A stretch of 40,155 nt of DNA from Gnetum montanum. Taxonomy: Eukaryota; Streptophyta; Gnetopsida; Gnetales; Gnetaceae. The position numbers were made by a program, and so were the translations under genes. Shown here piece by piece: positions 8,150-19,432 of this stretch. Location: assembly GCA_015680685.1 (NCBI GenBank), contig MNCI01004678.1, positions 3,107 to 43,261 of the forward strand, read 5' to 3'. How positions within the stretch are numbered: position 1 is the first letter of the stretch; every line of letters begins with the position of its first letter. Under the pieces are notes generated by a model that made no database searches, had not been told where the DNA came from, and saw nothing but the letters and a program-made list of their open reading frames with translations.

Positions 8150-10194
8150 AAACCATGACCCAAGGGCCATGCAAAACCATGGGCTGACTACAACATGAAC
8201 CTGCTGGTGAACCTTGAAGCCACAACATAGGGAAAGCCATTGATCATCATCAGATGCACCATAGGTTTGTGATGTAAGAAGATACCTTTCCATTTATTTC
8301 ACAAATAATGGATCAAGCATCTAGATCCTAACAACCAACAAAATTCTTTCATGGGTGTCATTAATTGACAAAGATCGGATCAAGTCTCATCAAGATTCAT
8401 CAATTACAAGAGATGTTGGTAAGACAATGATACACTAGTGTAGGTAACTCTTACCCATCTTAATACTATAATTATTAATTAATTAGGATCATTGTTAAAT
8501 ATCTTTCAAGAAAGTTACTAACCATGACTTGAATTAATCTTGTTTTGTTGAAATTCACTATCCTAGTAATCTAGAAGATTTCAAGTTATGATATGTTAGC
8601 ATAGAAATGTCAGTTCACCAAAATAAGCTAGTTTGGTCCTCTTAAATCCTAAAAAATCAAATTCATTTTTAAGCCTAACACTATATCCAACACGTGGTAC
8701 TTGTCAAGACGATTTCAATGATACAAATTTCGTTTCGATCGTACTTATGGTTTGAGAAATATTGATGTTTAAAGTTTCTCATTATATGTGCATTAAAATA
8801 ATATTAAATTATTAAAATTATTAATTTATTATTTTTAAAAAATTTCAAAATTTTATTGTCAAAAACTAACTTGGAATTGCCATTTATTTACATCAAACCT
8901 ATGTCCTATCATTGGCCAAACCATCATGTCAACCGCTGAGGCAAGATGGATTAAAATAATAATAAAAAGTTTAAAAAAACTTTTAAAGTAGGAGGATATG
9001 GGTTCAAACCCCAACTTCCCCACTTTAAAATATATATATATAAAATAAAAAAATAAAATAAAAAAAATTTCAAGCTCCATCAGCCTGCAAGGGCCACACA
9101 AGCCTAGCAAGAGTTGCATAGGCCCTGTAGGCCATGTCAGCCTTGCAAGGGCTACATTGGCCCTAACATGGGCTAGGTTCAAGGACCAACAAATAAGGAT
9201 GGCCATGTGTGCTACCTTGCCACAAGCCATGTTGCTCCTAGTTGCCCTTCACACATCTCTCCGCCACCCAATTGCATCACGCAGTACCCTCCTAACTTTG
9301 CCTACTGCTATCATTTAGTCCACCATCATGTCTCTTTGCTGCATGCCATGTCCTCTAGTGTCAACTTTCTATGGCACTGTTGGACACCGACAACATCGTG
9401 GATCATTGGTTCCCATGCCATGGATCATCACCTCCCATATCGTCAATCATAGCCTTCCATGTCATGGATCATTGCCTCCCATGCCACTGATCATCACCTC
9501 TTGCACTACTGATCATCGTCTCCCCTATTGCTGATCATCACCTCCCCCTCTAGCACCAGAAAAACCCTCATCACCAATGTAGGCCTTGTTGATGGAATGC
9601 ACTAGCCTTATTTAGGGTAGTGTAGGCTATGAGGAGGGCCATGTGAACCATGAGGAAGGCTACATAGGCCCCAAGAAAGGTTGCATGAGCCTAGAAAGGG
9701 GCTACATAGGCCTTGAAATGGGGCCATGTGAGCCCTAAGAAGGGTCGCATAGGCCTTGAGAGGTTCATGTGGGCCCACATAAGGATCAAGCCAACTCGCA
9801 TAGGCCATGCTGACCTTATGCAAGTTGAGCTATGTATCTCTTTTTTTTCTCCCCCACCTCCATAGGCCATGGCAGCGAACTCGGTGCCATGTGTAACCCA
9901 AAAAAAAAAAAAAAAGACGTCGCACCATCACACCCATGATCAAAAATGAAATACCACTGCCATCTCTAGACATGCTTAGCCTAGCTTCCAACATTGCCCA
10001 ATAGCCACCCAAGCCACCATTAGTGCACTACCATGGCCGTTGTTGCCATTAGCATGAAATGACAAATTCTCTATCATTTGATGGAAAATTTTGAATTGTC
10101 CATCAATTGATGGAAAATTCAAATTTCTATTGCTAGACCATTAATTTAAATTAGAAATGTGCAAAAATAATTTTTAAATTTGAAATTGGCACAC
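8150..10194. mobile_element. Element J internal region, 5' part, non-coding
   Basis: I find no gag, protease, RT or integrase signature on either strand. The region is AT-rich up to 9060. It then holds two repetitive blocks: a degenerate array of about 25-30 bp units containing GGGCTACATAGGCC-like cores (about 9075-9180 and 9600-9800), and an array of CTCCCATGCCATGGATCAT-like units (about 9411-9555). An A-run of 15 lies at 9900-9915. Confidence 0.6.
9411..9555. repeat. Degenerate tandem repeat of about 24-30 bp
   Basis: Six imperfect copies share the core GATCATCACCTCCC or GATCATTGCCTCCC, preceded by CCATG or CTACT. Copies diverge by substitutions and small length changes. Confidence 0.65.
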
Positions 10195-10290
10195 TGGTAA
10201 CCATAAGAATGAAAATTTCATAATTAAGCACACTCATTCTAAAGTAGAACTGGGATGGGTGACCTCTCGGAAAGTCTTGTTATTCACGCC
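10195..10290 (+). pseudogene. 5S rRNA-derived fragment
   Basis: From 10222 the sequence reads AATTAAGCACACTC, then GTAGAACTGGGATGGGTGAC at 10245-10264 and CTCTCGGAAAGTCTTGTTATT. This follows the 3' half of plant 5S rRNA in order: AGTTAAGCGTGCTT, GTAGTACTGGGATGGGTGAC, CTCCTGGGAAGTCCTCGTGTT. It includes the RNA polymerase III intermediate element and box C. The 5' half is decayed. It could be a 5S pseudogene or part of a 5S-bearing element (SINE3 or Cassandra-type TRIM). Confidence 0.75.
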
Positions 10291-10659
10291 AAAGGTCCTA
10301 GACTCCAAAAGCCATAACTTTTGATTTCAAAAGCCTTTTTTGGCAAACGCAGAGTTGTTTCCTATAGTTTTCAACCTTACAAACATAATGATGAAGTTAG
10401 ATCCATCCCAAGGAACCCTAAAAATTATTTTTTACTCCTTGCTAAACATAGTGCCTCAAGATCCTCAAAAGTTTAATTTTCACACAACTTAAGCATACGA
10501 TGTCCATTTTCAACATATGAATAGTCATTTCTAACATTCTCATCATTTTGAACTTAATGGTGAGGTTAGATTTTATCATCTAGGCACCTAATAATTTGTT
10601 CATATCATAAATTATGCCTAATGAATTTAACTTTTTTTGGCACCTCAAGATCACTATGG

Positions 10660-10664
10660 CATGT
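10660..10664. repeat. Left target-site duplication of element F
   Basis: CATGT lies immediately before the 5' LTR, and CATGT at 17641-17645 follows the 3' LTR. A perfect 5-bp duplication. Confidence 0.9.
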
Positions 10665-11459
10665 TGATGAGTTGCAATATCGTGTACGTGATATCACATA
10701 TGCGATATCACGTCCCATCTCATTTTCTATAAATAAGAGACGACTTCCCTTTTTTTAGGTAGTAAGACTTAGACCCTTAGCTAAACTCTTGTAGTTTTAC
10801 CATTCCAGAGTTAGAATAATTCCTATGTGCCCGCAGTAGAAGTCCTAAAGTGAACGGATCTTTATTCGAGCAAATTGTACCTGAGCATACATTTGTGTAT
10901 GGTAATAAAGAATAACTTTATGATAAACCTTACAGCATACAAATTAAGCTAAATAGTAATTAATTATTGTTGAATGTTTAAATGCTTTCCTAGTTAATTA
11001 ATCTCTCTCTCAACCCTTGACTCTTCTAGTTAAGTACACTCAGTACGACCGCTTCGAGCATGTGTGTAGCACTTGGTAACCCAGTAACGATTAGTGTTTG
11101 GTAATCCCAGTAGCATTGCATTAGTTCAAGATGTGTGCAGCAAGTGGGAACAGATACTGGTGTTAGGAACAGTTAGAACTTAATTAGTGAATAGTTAATG
11201 AAATTTAGTCATTTAGTTCTCTCTACCTTCCCCTATTAGCATAAGACATTAAAAAGATAAAAGTTATAAAAATCATATACCTCAAGCTTACTTAACCATA
11301 CAACCGTGACAATAGAAGTAAGTTTGGGAAGACAGTGATTGATTAAGCTTGAGTGTTCCATTAAGGCACGTAAGCACTTAGTCCTTGGAGTTTAACTGGA
11401 TCGCGTGTGAAACGCTCGTATTCATATGGTTGAGTGTAGGGGTACCTCGCCACTCATCA
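10665..11459 (+). mobile_element. 5' LTR of element F
   Basis: A 795-bp LTR from TGATGAG to CTCATCA. It contains GATATC-type motifs at about 10679-10709, a TATA-like TATAAATAAGAG near 10729 and AATAAAGAA near 10903. Comparison with the 3' LTR over about 255 bp from the TATA-like box showed roughly 17 differences by hand count, most of them transitions, so the insertion is old. Confidence 0.92.
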
Positions 11460-11460
11460 T

Positions 11461-11478
11461 TGGTGCCATTGTCAGGGA
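11461..11478 (+). other. Primer-binding site of element F (tRNA-Asp type)
   Basis: TGGTGCCATTGTCAGGGA follows the LTR end by one T. It corresponds to TGGCGCCGTTGCCGGGGA, complementary to the 3' end of plant tRNA-Asp, with transitions at four or so positions. This primer type is common in Athila/Tat-group Ty3 elements. Confidence 0.8.
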
Positions 11479-11604
11479 CTTAGTTGTTTGTGTGCTACGT
11501 AAAACATAGGAAATTATCCATATTGTTGGGACGCTAGAACGAACCCTTAGGGTTAATCAAGAAAAGATAAGACAACAGTAAATTGCACATTGAACAAGAT
11601 GAAA

Positions 11605-13530
11605 ATGTCTTCTTCTTTGCACAAGAGCATTTCACTGCCTAGGACTAACACAAGAGACAGTTGGCGACAGCACAAACGTAACCAAGATCCGCTAGTTCCT
11701 CAACAATTTCATGTGGTATATACTCCTCACGATGAGCATTTTCCTAACTTTACCTTTATTCTCCATCAAGATGAACAACTGCATTGGAGAGACTTGGAAG
11801 GTAACATAGTGTTGCCTCTAAACCGATCTATCCCCAACATGCTCCTTCGTGCTCTCTCACGACTAGGCATGTCATTTTTGTATGCAAAATATGTTGCATG
11901 TGATCATGACATAAGGGACTACCATCCCATAGAAGCGCAACATCAAAGGGACTTGCAACAGGAGAGATATCATACATTATTGAAGGGTAAATGGCCCCAT
12001 AATGCTCCACATGTCTTGAGTGAAATTGAGGGTGGTGAACCTGCTTCAATAGGTTCCCCACCAAACGATGTTCCTCCTTCTAACAATGGTCAAGAGGTGG
12101 TGTATTAGAACCTACACTCCACGATTCACAACCCTGGTTCTGATACCCATGAACACGAAGTGTTCAAGGAAGGAAGACAACCACATGATAAGGGTGAATG
12201 TTTTGATTGTGATCACGATTGTGGCCGAGACCATAGAAGAGAAGGTAGAAAACACCATCATGGAGATGGTTCTCCTTCTTCTTCACCTCCATCACCACAT
12301 TCATCCTATCCTTCAGTATCTGGCTATAGTCATAAGGAACCCAACCGTGAGGATAAAGGTAAACAGAGTGAAAAACATCGATGAAACAGTTGAGAACGAG
12401 GATGAGGGCACTCTAAGGAATTAAGGCATGGAAGAAGGGAGAGTAGGGAACTGCGTAGACATCACAAAAACTATGAACGAGATGACTATGAAGAATCCTA
12501 CTTGCAACTACAAGAATGTTAGATATCACAGAGGCTGTGAGAATCCCCACAAGGCATCAAAAAGATAGTAGGATCAAGAGGTTAGACATGAATAACATCC
12601 CATAGTTTGAGGGGGGATACAATGTTGATCCTCAAAATCATTTATAAGCATTCCATGATGCATGTGCCTTGCAGAACATAGAAAATGCATGGAAAAAACT
12701 AAAGTTATTCCCAAGGACACTAGTGAAAGAAGCTAAAAGCTAGTATTGGTCCTTAGAACCGGAATCCATTCAGAGGTGGAGTATGATGTTAGAACTGTTT
12801 AATGATAAGTACCAAACGTACTCCCGAGTGTCTAACCTATGAAAGAAAATCCAAGGATGGAAGCAAGGAAATCATGAATCCTTGGATGCTTCCATGGGCC
12901 GCTATTATGCATTGTTACATCATTTCCTTGGCCATGGTTATTCGCAGTGGGATCAACTACGCCATCTCATAGATGGACGTAGGCATGAAACAAGGAGAAC
13001 CTTCGGAACGTATGCCCAAGGGATATTATCAGAGCTTAGGTCTCATTAGGTTCATAGATTGTTAGAGCAAGTAGCCAAGGAAGAAGGGGAGCTACATAAG
13101 AGAGAAAGTGCGGAAGAGTACAACCAGGATCCTTCCCTTCGAAAAAAGGGAGTGAGATTCTGTGAGGAAAAGGAAGAGTCACCACTCAAAGAGATGATGA
13201 ATAGGAAAACTTTGCCACTCCAAAAGTTAACAATAGAAGTATTAGCAAAGGTAGATCAAATGTCGGACTCCTTGGATAGTAGGTTTGAAACTATTCTTAA
13301 TATCGTAGAGGAGTCTAGGGAGCGAGGTAGTGACTATGAAAAAAAAGAAAAAGAGAGAAGTAGACAATGCACGTAACAAGGGTAAGGGTAAAATGGCCAT
13401 CACCGAAGAGGTTGTGGATTCAGATATAGATAATGACGGAGGATGTGAGATATGCCAATACGACCATCTTAAGGGATGTTGCCCAGTAATCTCACATCTA
13501 CAAGAGTCTAGGGTGTATGCACTCAACCCA
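11605..13530 (+). pseudogene. gag of element F, broken by stops and frameshifts
   Basis: Gag builds the particle that packages the element RNA. The start MSSSLHKS at 11605 is shared with element H (MSSFHKG at 35261). Residues then follow the same plan in both copies: FTFILHQDEQL, a basic/His-Asp region (about 12160-12380), the capsid-like core with LELFNDKYQTYS and GYSQWDQL (about 12600-13060), a Lys/Glu-rich coiled stretch (13059-13376), and a short zinc knuckle CEICQYDHLKGC near 13445-13480, one residue tighter on each side of His than CX4HX4C. Frames shift at about 12110, and stops fall throughout 12420-13060. Non-functional as read. Confidence 0.8.
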
Positions 13531-13962
13531 TGACTTAATAAATAGTAAGCACCCCGACAGTTACCTTATCCCCAAGGTAACCTAAGGCCATTCCACCAAC
13601 CTTCAACATATTATCCAAGTGGAACTCCACCACAACCTGTTGAGCAACATCAACAGTGGCAATACCCATAATCATGGGGGATGCCACCACCAAGGCAACA
13701 ATACCCCTACCAGCAACTGGATCCATATGGCTATTACGTGCAGTAGCCAATCTCTCCACGTGACTCTGTTGGTCACGTGACATCACAATGTTACTACCAA
13801 GCTCGGGAGTATTATAGGACTCCTCCTAAGGGAGATAATCTATAGACATACCATCCTCCAAATCCATCCGCAACTCTCACACCGATAGCTCCATTACCAC
13901 TTGCTTTAGCAATGCAAGGGGAACTCTCCACTCAACCATAGCAACACAATGCTACAAGGGCT

Positions 13963-14949
13963 GTGAATCTTCAACTCACTGTTGGTTCTAACAACCGTGT
14001 GAAGAGAAGACCTTTCGTTAGAACCAACAGTCAAACCAAGCCCTCACAACCACAAGCTGTTAAACCTCTAAATGCCTCTCCATCAAATAAGGCGTCAAAG
14101 CTCCCTTCAAACCAAAAATCAAGCTCAACACACACGGTTTTGTTAACACATGCTGTTACTGATTGGATTAAGGAGGGCCACCTTCCCAAGAAATTCTCTG
14201 ACCCCAGAAACCCTCTAATCTATCTCCAGGTTATTGGGAATGAACCATGTAAAGCTCTTCTGGACTCAGGTTCTGGAGTCAACTTAATATCGCAAGAGAT
14301 GTACAAAGCTTGGAACTTGCCTCCATTAAAGAAGAGCAATATTCACCTAGAGCTGGCCAACCAGTCCATCACTGTTCCCTTGGGACTGGTGGAGGACATC
14401 AACAATGATAAAGGGGACTTCCTAGTAATCATGGGAAGGGCATGGCTAAGTACCATAAATGCACACCTAGGAATCCGTGATCTTTCCCTAGAAATATCTA
14501 AGAAAAAAACTTTTGGGAAGATCAAGAAGAAGAAGGTTTCATGCATCACATACAGTGATACAGGGTGTGATTGCGTACAGGAATGTTCAGCATTGCCTGC
14601 ATGTAACTGGTGTGCGCAAGAAATTAACATACAAAAGTGCCTGTATGTAGCAACCACACAACAAGAATACACCCAATGGTTGATAGCTGATCAAGAGAGA
14701 AACTCACCAACGTGCATGGAACTAACTAAGGGAACAACTTGCGCTCATGTTGAGAGCATAGATGCACTAGAGCAAGAGTGTCACCAACTTCCAAACCTTA
14801 ACCTAGGAAACATCAATTGGGGGAAGTTGGAAACTCCTAAAAATTTAGACAAAAACCCTAATAAGAGATTACTAGTCAATGTGCAACAAGCCAAACCCTT
14901 CCATAAGTTTGGAACGACCAGTGCACATAATACCTCTGAAAAGGGATGA
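13963..14949 (+). CDS. Aspartic protease region of element F (gag-pol derived ORF)
   Basis: A 328-codon open frame. Residues 1-70 are a basic, Ser/Pro-rich linker. The retropepsin-like fold begins with LLDSGSGVNLIS, whose catalytic DSG is at 101-103. The second signature, VIMGRAWLSTINA (about 156-168), resembles the ILGRPFLATA motif of Ty3 proteases. The spacing between the two is shorter than usual, with an abrupt join near residue 146, so part of the domain seems deleted. The remaining 150 residues are not recognisable, and no reverse transcriptase follows before the 3' LTR. Probably a retroelement relic whose frame stayed open by chance or recent loss. Confidence 0.75.
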   Translation: MNLQLTVGSNNRVKRRPFVRTNSQTKPSQPQAVKPLNASPSNKASKLPSNQKSSSTHTVLLTHAVTDWIKEGHLPKKFSDPRNPLIYLQVIGNEPCKALLDSGSGVNLISQEMYKAWNLPPLKKSNIHLELANQSITVPLGLVEDINNDKGDFLVIMGRAWLSTINAHLGIRDLSLEISKKKTFGKIKKKKVSCITYSDTGCDCVQECSALPACNWCAQEINIQKCLYVATTQQEYTQWLIADQERNSPTCMELTKGTTCAHVESIDALEQECHQLPNLNLGNINWGKLETPKNLDKNPNKRLLVNVQQAKPFHKFGTTSAHNTSEKG

Positions 14950-16858
14950 CCCTACTCATTATTTCGGATCTCCCCCTTCGAACTCAGTCATGGGGGAGAT
15001 GGCCACCTCTGCTGATCATTTGAGGCCCTCAATTCCTTTTTAAGTTTTTGTTTTACACATTTTTGTTTTACAAATTTTTTTAACTTTTCTTGTTTTTGTT
15101 TTGCAACATCATTTATACTTTTTCATTTCTTTATGTGATTGTTTGGTTCATCACATAATAAGTGCTCCTGATGGTGGTATGAACTGTATTATATTGATTG
15201 CTAATGTTTGGTTTTTACCTTTGAGTTATAATGTTGATACTAAGGTATGGTTCTCTTGATATAACAGGTAATGAGTCCACATCATCCATACATCCATGAA
15301 TTTCTATGGTCTCTCTTGGCTTGGAACTGTACAGTCCCTTTCTTTAAATAATAGAACTATCAACGAATTAGTGATTGGGCATTTCTCAAAATATGGAAGG
15401 ACTCAAGGATTGAAAAGGGTGTGACTTCAAGGGGATTTGATGCATTTTTGTTGGCCATTCTCTTAGGGGCTTGGATGTTTTCTTCTTGGGTTTTTCTTAC
15501 CATTCTGACGTTGCTCCATTATCGAGAAGCTAAGCTAATAAAAATAATAAGTCTTTGCATGGTGTGGTTCTCACAAAAAAAAAAAAAACAATGAGAATTC
15601 AAAGCACACCCCTTAGATAAAATAATCCTCTAGGCTACAAGCACTAGTTATGGAACTAAACAAACATGTTCCCTCTAACTAAGGCCCTCTCTTGCTTCCT
15701 ACTTTTTCCTTTCTCAATTCCTCAAAATGATGGTGACTCTTTGATGGAAGAATTCTTGCTACTTCAAGTGGATGGATTGGCCAAGTGTGTTAATGCGAAG
15801 TCTCTAAATGTGGATTGTTTGAGGCTAGATTTGGAATGAGATCTACTAAGTCACATTAACCATAAATATACAAGGGGCTGTACACCACCTTGTTCTTGGG
15901 ACTCCATTCCATTCTCTTCCCCTCATCATTCTTTCTCCATTTTTCTACCTCATTGCCAGCTGTATCAGTAGTCTATATTTTGGTTGATATATTATTTTCT
16001 TTTTGGTAAATTCTTATGGTTAAGACTTTAACTCTTGCTTCCAAATGACATTTCCAGAGCCTACGGACTCTTTGCATGTGGGATTGTCAGGGCATTAAGG
16101 GCATGAGCCTGCTTTGGGTAGGACCCATTGGCATTCCTATTTGGTGCATCAATTAACTTCTTTCCCTTAAAAATTTCTGCAATCAACATTTATTTTGTTC
16201 ATTTTCACCTATGACATCCATTTTATCAGCGTTGCCATTGTTTCTTTTTCTCCATATTTCTCCTTCCTCATATTTTTCCATTCTATCGCTACCAGAGGAT
16301 CGTTCTTAATCATGGGGGTCCTGGTCCAATTTTTTCAATTTTCTCCTAATCCCTACACCTTGGGTAGTCACCAATGTTATATCTTTAGAATCCATATTGG
16401 CCATATCACAACTTAGCCAATGGACCTTACATCGAGGCAAGGTATCAACTGCATTGTGATTTATTTACCCTTGCTAATATGTGATTGTGTTGTGTGTGCA
16501 GATGGCAATCATACAACAATGGACTGGTGCTAGAGAAAACACTTAGGATGGACTGGTGATGGAACAATCATGCAAGGAATAAGATTGATGGCACGGTTAT
16601 GGATGAACAATGAAAGACATAATTTTGGCATCAGCAACAACACATCTTCTTCCTTTCTCTCTCTTCTATCTTAGCTACCAAATAAGGCTGGATGTCAAAT
16701 CTGTATAGTGTTCATCCTTGAGGTCATGAACACTAATATTGCCATGTATTGTAATGATGATCTGTTCACACATCATCCCATTCACCATTAGTTTCATTCA
16801 AGTCAATAATCTCATACCTTCCCAATATTTTGTAAGGAACTTGAGGATGAGTTTTCAT
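14950..16858. mobile_element. Element F 3' internal region without RT, RNase H or integrase
   Basis: About 1.9 kb lacks any pol motif. A purine-rich CAGTCATGGGGGAGATGG at about 14987-15004 resembles the true polypurine tract at 16859-16873. A degraded frame near 15420-15560 encodes a long hydrophobic stretch (LLAILLGAWMFSSWVFLTIL). An A-run lies at about 15575-15588. The rest shows no recognisable gene. Confidence 0.6.
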
Positions 16859-16873
16859 TTAGTCATGGGGGTA
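16859..16873 (+). other. Polypurine tract of element F
   Basis: TTAGTCATGGGGGTA directly precedes the 3' LTR. The reverse complement of 37841-37856 gives the matching CAGTCGTGGGGGTA before LTR I. Confidence 0.75.
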
Positions 16874-17640
16874 TGATGAGCCGTGATATCACGTCCCATC
16901 TCATTTTCTATAAATAAGAGGTGGCTTCCCTTGTTTTAGGTAGTAAGACTTAGACCCATAGCTAAACTCTTGCAGTTTTACCATTCCAGAGTTAGAATAA
17001 TTCCTATGTGCCCGTAGTAGGAGTCCTAAAGTGAACGGATCTTTATTTGAGCAAATTGTACCTAAGCACACATTTTTGTATGACAATAAAGATGAACTTT
17101 ATGATAAACCTTACAACATACAGATTAAGCTAAATAGTAATTAATTATTGTTGAATGTTTAAATTATTTCCTAGTTAATTAATCCCTCTCTCAACCCTTG
17201 ACTCTCCTAGTTAAGTACACTCTGTATGACTGCTTCGAGCATGTGTGTAGTGCTTGGTAACCCAGTAACGATTAGCATTTGGTAATCCCAGTAGTGTTGC
17301 ACTAGTTTAGGATGTGTGTGGCAAGTGGGAATGGATACTAGTGTTAGGAACAATTAGAACTTAATTAGTGAATAGTTAATGAAAGTTAGTCATTTAGTTC
17401 TCTCTACCTTCCTCTATTAGCATAAGACATTAAAAAGATAAAAGTTATAAAAATCATATACCTCAAGCTTACTTAACCATACAGTCATGACAATAGAATT
17501 AAGTTTGGGAAGATAGCGATTGATTAACCTTGAGTGTTCCATTAAGGCATGTAAGCACTTAGTCCTTGGAGTTCGACCAGATCGCACGTGAAATGCTCGT
17601 ATTTGTATGGTTGAGTGTAGAGGTACCTCACCACTCATCA
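16874..17640 (+). mobile_element. 3' LTR of element F
   Basis: A 767-bp LTR from TGATGAG to CTCATCA, aligning with 10665-11459. It lacks about 30 bp of the GATATC-repeat segment present at the start of the 5' LTR. It is followed by the duplication CATGT. Confidence 0.92.
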
Positions 17641-17902
17641 CATGTCATTAGTTACACTAACAGAGTCATTAGTTATTTAGTTGATGTAGTTGGTTATCAG
17701 TCAATGTATTAGTTAATGATTAGTTGATGTATTAGTTGGAGAATTAGTGGAGGAAACCAAACAATTTGCAATCATCAAGAAAAGGTATATTAATCTATCA
17801 TGCAATCAAAACATATGGCAAAACAACATGGAGATTCAACATCTTGTTTCGACAAGGAGTATAATACTCATGAAGAGAAATGATTGAGAAGAGAATCCAA
17901 GA
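17641..17902. mobile_element. Element J internal region resumes
   Basis: After the F duplication there is a short run of degenerate TTAGTTGATGTATTAGTT repeats at about 17645-17750. The sequence leading into the deadenylase-like pseudogene is AT-rich with no gene. Confidence 0.6.
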
Positions 17903-18975
17903 ATGAGAATGAAAGTTGCAACATACAACATGCTTGCAAGATCCCTAGTGAGTGAGAAATAACATTCACTATGTCCATCATGGGATTTGGATTGGCATGA
18001 ATATTGATATCCATGCATTTTAGTAGAATTACAAGATTTGGATGTTGATGTTTTATGCCTACAAGAAGTCTTGCCATGGGAGTTTCTATACCAGTTCCAA
18101 CCATACTTGAAAAAGATGGGACATAGAGGTATTTACAAGCAAAAATATTCTTATGGGAGTTCTTCTTTTGAGCCATACAGATTGACATATTGCAGAAATC
18201 ACAACATGGATGGTTGTGCGATTTTTTATAAAGAAGCCAAGTTTGAATTAGTACAAAGATTTGAATGGAGTTTAGAAAATATGATTTTTGAAATTTGAGA
18301 ATTTCCAGTGATGGAAAAGAAAGAATAGTTAATATTTCAAAAACATAACATAGCCTTGGCAGTAATTCTAAAAATCTAGTTATCAAGAAGATGTGTATGC
18401 ATGGTCAACACACATTTAATTGACAAACCAACATGTTCAGATGTTAGACTATGTCAAGAAGCTTACTTGATTAAGAAAATAGAAGAAAGTTTGAAGAATA
18501 AGTTATTCTTGAGTGATCTAGTTGCATTTATTTTTTATGGGGACTTCAATGTAAAAGTTGGAAGTGGTGTTTATCAATTCTTAAAATATGGATGTGTAAA
18601 AGAATCCTTGGAATATGAACCGAATTTGAAGAGGATGTTTCCATCAATTCAACATGCAATTCCATTGGCTAGTGCATATTCTACTTACCTTGAATCTTCA
18701 ATAGATAAATTAGATTCTAGACTTTAGGAGCAGATGATGTTGATGGATAGTGCTCATCAAGAGCCACAGTTTACTAATTACTCTGCTATGATTAATGAAG
18801 ATGGATCAACAACATTCTTCATGGAGACTTTAGATTATATTTGGTGCAATGTTCGATTCTTCCAAGTTACCTAGTTACTATAATTAATTTCTAAAGAAGA
18901 AGTGAAGAAGAGTAAAGATCAAGCTTTGCCATGTCAAACAAGACCATCCAATCATATACCACTTAGGATTACAAT
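17903..18975 (+). pseudogene. CCR4/Angel-type deadenylase (EEP nuclease domain) pseudogene carried by element J
   Basis: CCR4-family enzymes shorten mRNA poly(A) tails. The signature motifs of the endonuclease/exonuclease/phosphatase fold occur in order: KVATYNMLA (17912), CPSWDLDW, DVDVLCLQEV (18042-18071), GIYKQK, DGCAIFYK (about 18210), HNIALAVIL, VNTHL (18402), GDFN (about 18540), ASAYSTY, FTNY, TLDYIW (about 18830), and PSNHIPL (about 18945) where the family has PSDH. The last catalytic Asp is therefore Asn. Several stops and frame changes break it (for example just after KFEL...FEI and before VNTHL). It spans about 1.07 kb with no introns, as a copied mRNA would. It lies sense to J, between the primer site and the 3' LTR. 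Confidence 0.85.
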
Positions 18976-19432
18976 TTACTCCCATCAGTTTATAAGGTTG
19001 ATTAAGATTAGGAAGTATGTCACCCTTACTTTTATTGATGATCTTATTTTTTATTCATTTTTTAATTTATATTTTAAATAGATAAGTAAAATATCTAAGG
19101 TAATGAAAGTTGGAAATAAAGAATTTGTCTTGCCTTCACTTAGAAAACTAGATTCGAGTTGCACCTTGTGTGACCCTAGTTAGACTGGTGATTGGTGGTT
19201 GATAGATTTTGAATTTATCTCTTATCATTATCTTAGAAAATGAGGTAAATAATAATAAAGTAATATTTAATTTTCTATATATTTTTCTCACATATATCTT
19301 ATTTGTAGAATAAGCAAGAAACAACTTCATGTTCAAAGAGGAAATCAAATTATTGGAGCATAGGATCATAACAGAAGCATTGGATTTGGAAAGAGATAAT
19401 AAATGTAGACTTGTTTGAGGACAAACGAAACC
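18976..19432. mobile_element. Element J 3' internal region, no gene seen
   Basis: AT-rich, with a 112-codon minus-strand frame that overlaps the LTR boundary and resembles nothing. No pol motif. Confidence 0.5.

Noticed and set aside
8985-9025. GGTTCAAACCCC resembling a polymerase III B box, possible SINE head
   Set aside because: No convincing A box at the right distance and no flanking duplication. The match is to a short palindrome that occurs by chance.
9900-9916. A-run with neighbouring T-run as a hairpin or terminator
   Set aside because: Homopolymers about 50 bp apart without other pairing; nothing suggests a polymerase III gene here.
14987-15004. Second purine-rich CATGGGGGAGATGG, possible central polypurine tract
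   Set aside because: It resembles the true tract but lies in the region where pol has been lost; it may simply be an old 3' tract duplicated or left after deletion. No functional sign.
15573-15590. A-run as poly(A) tail of a processed insertion
   Set aside because: No flanking duplication and no recognisable transcript upstream. Short A and T runs are frequent in this window.
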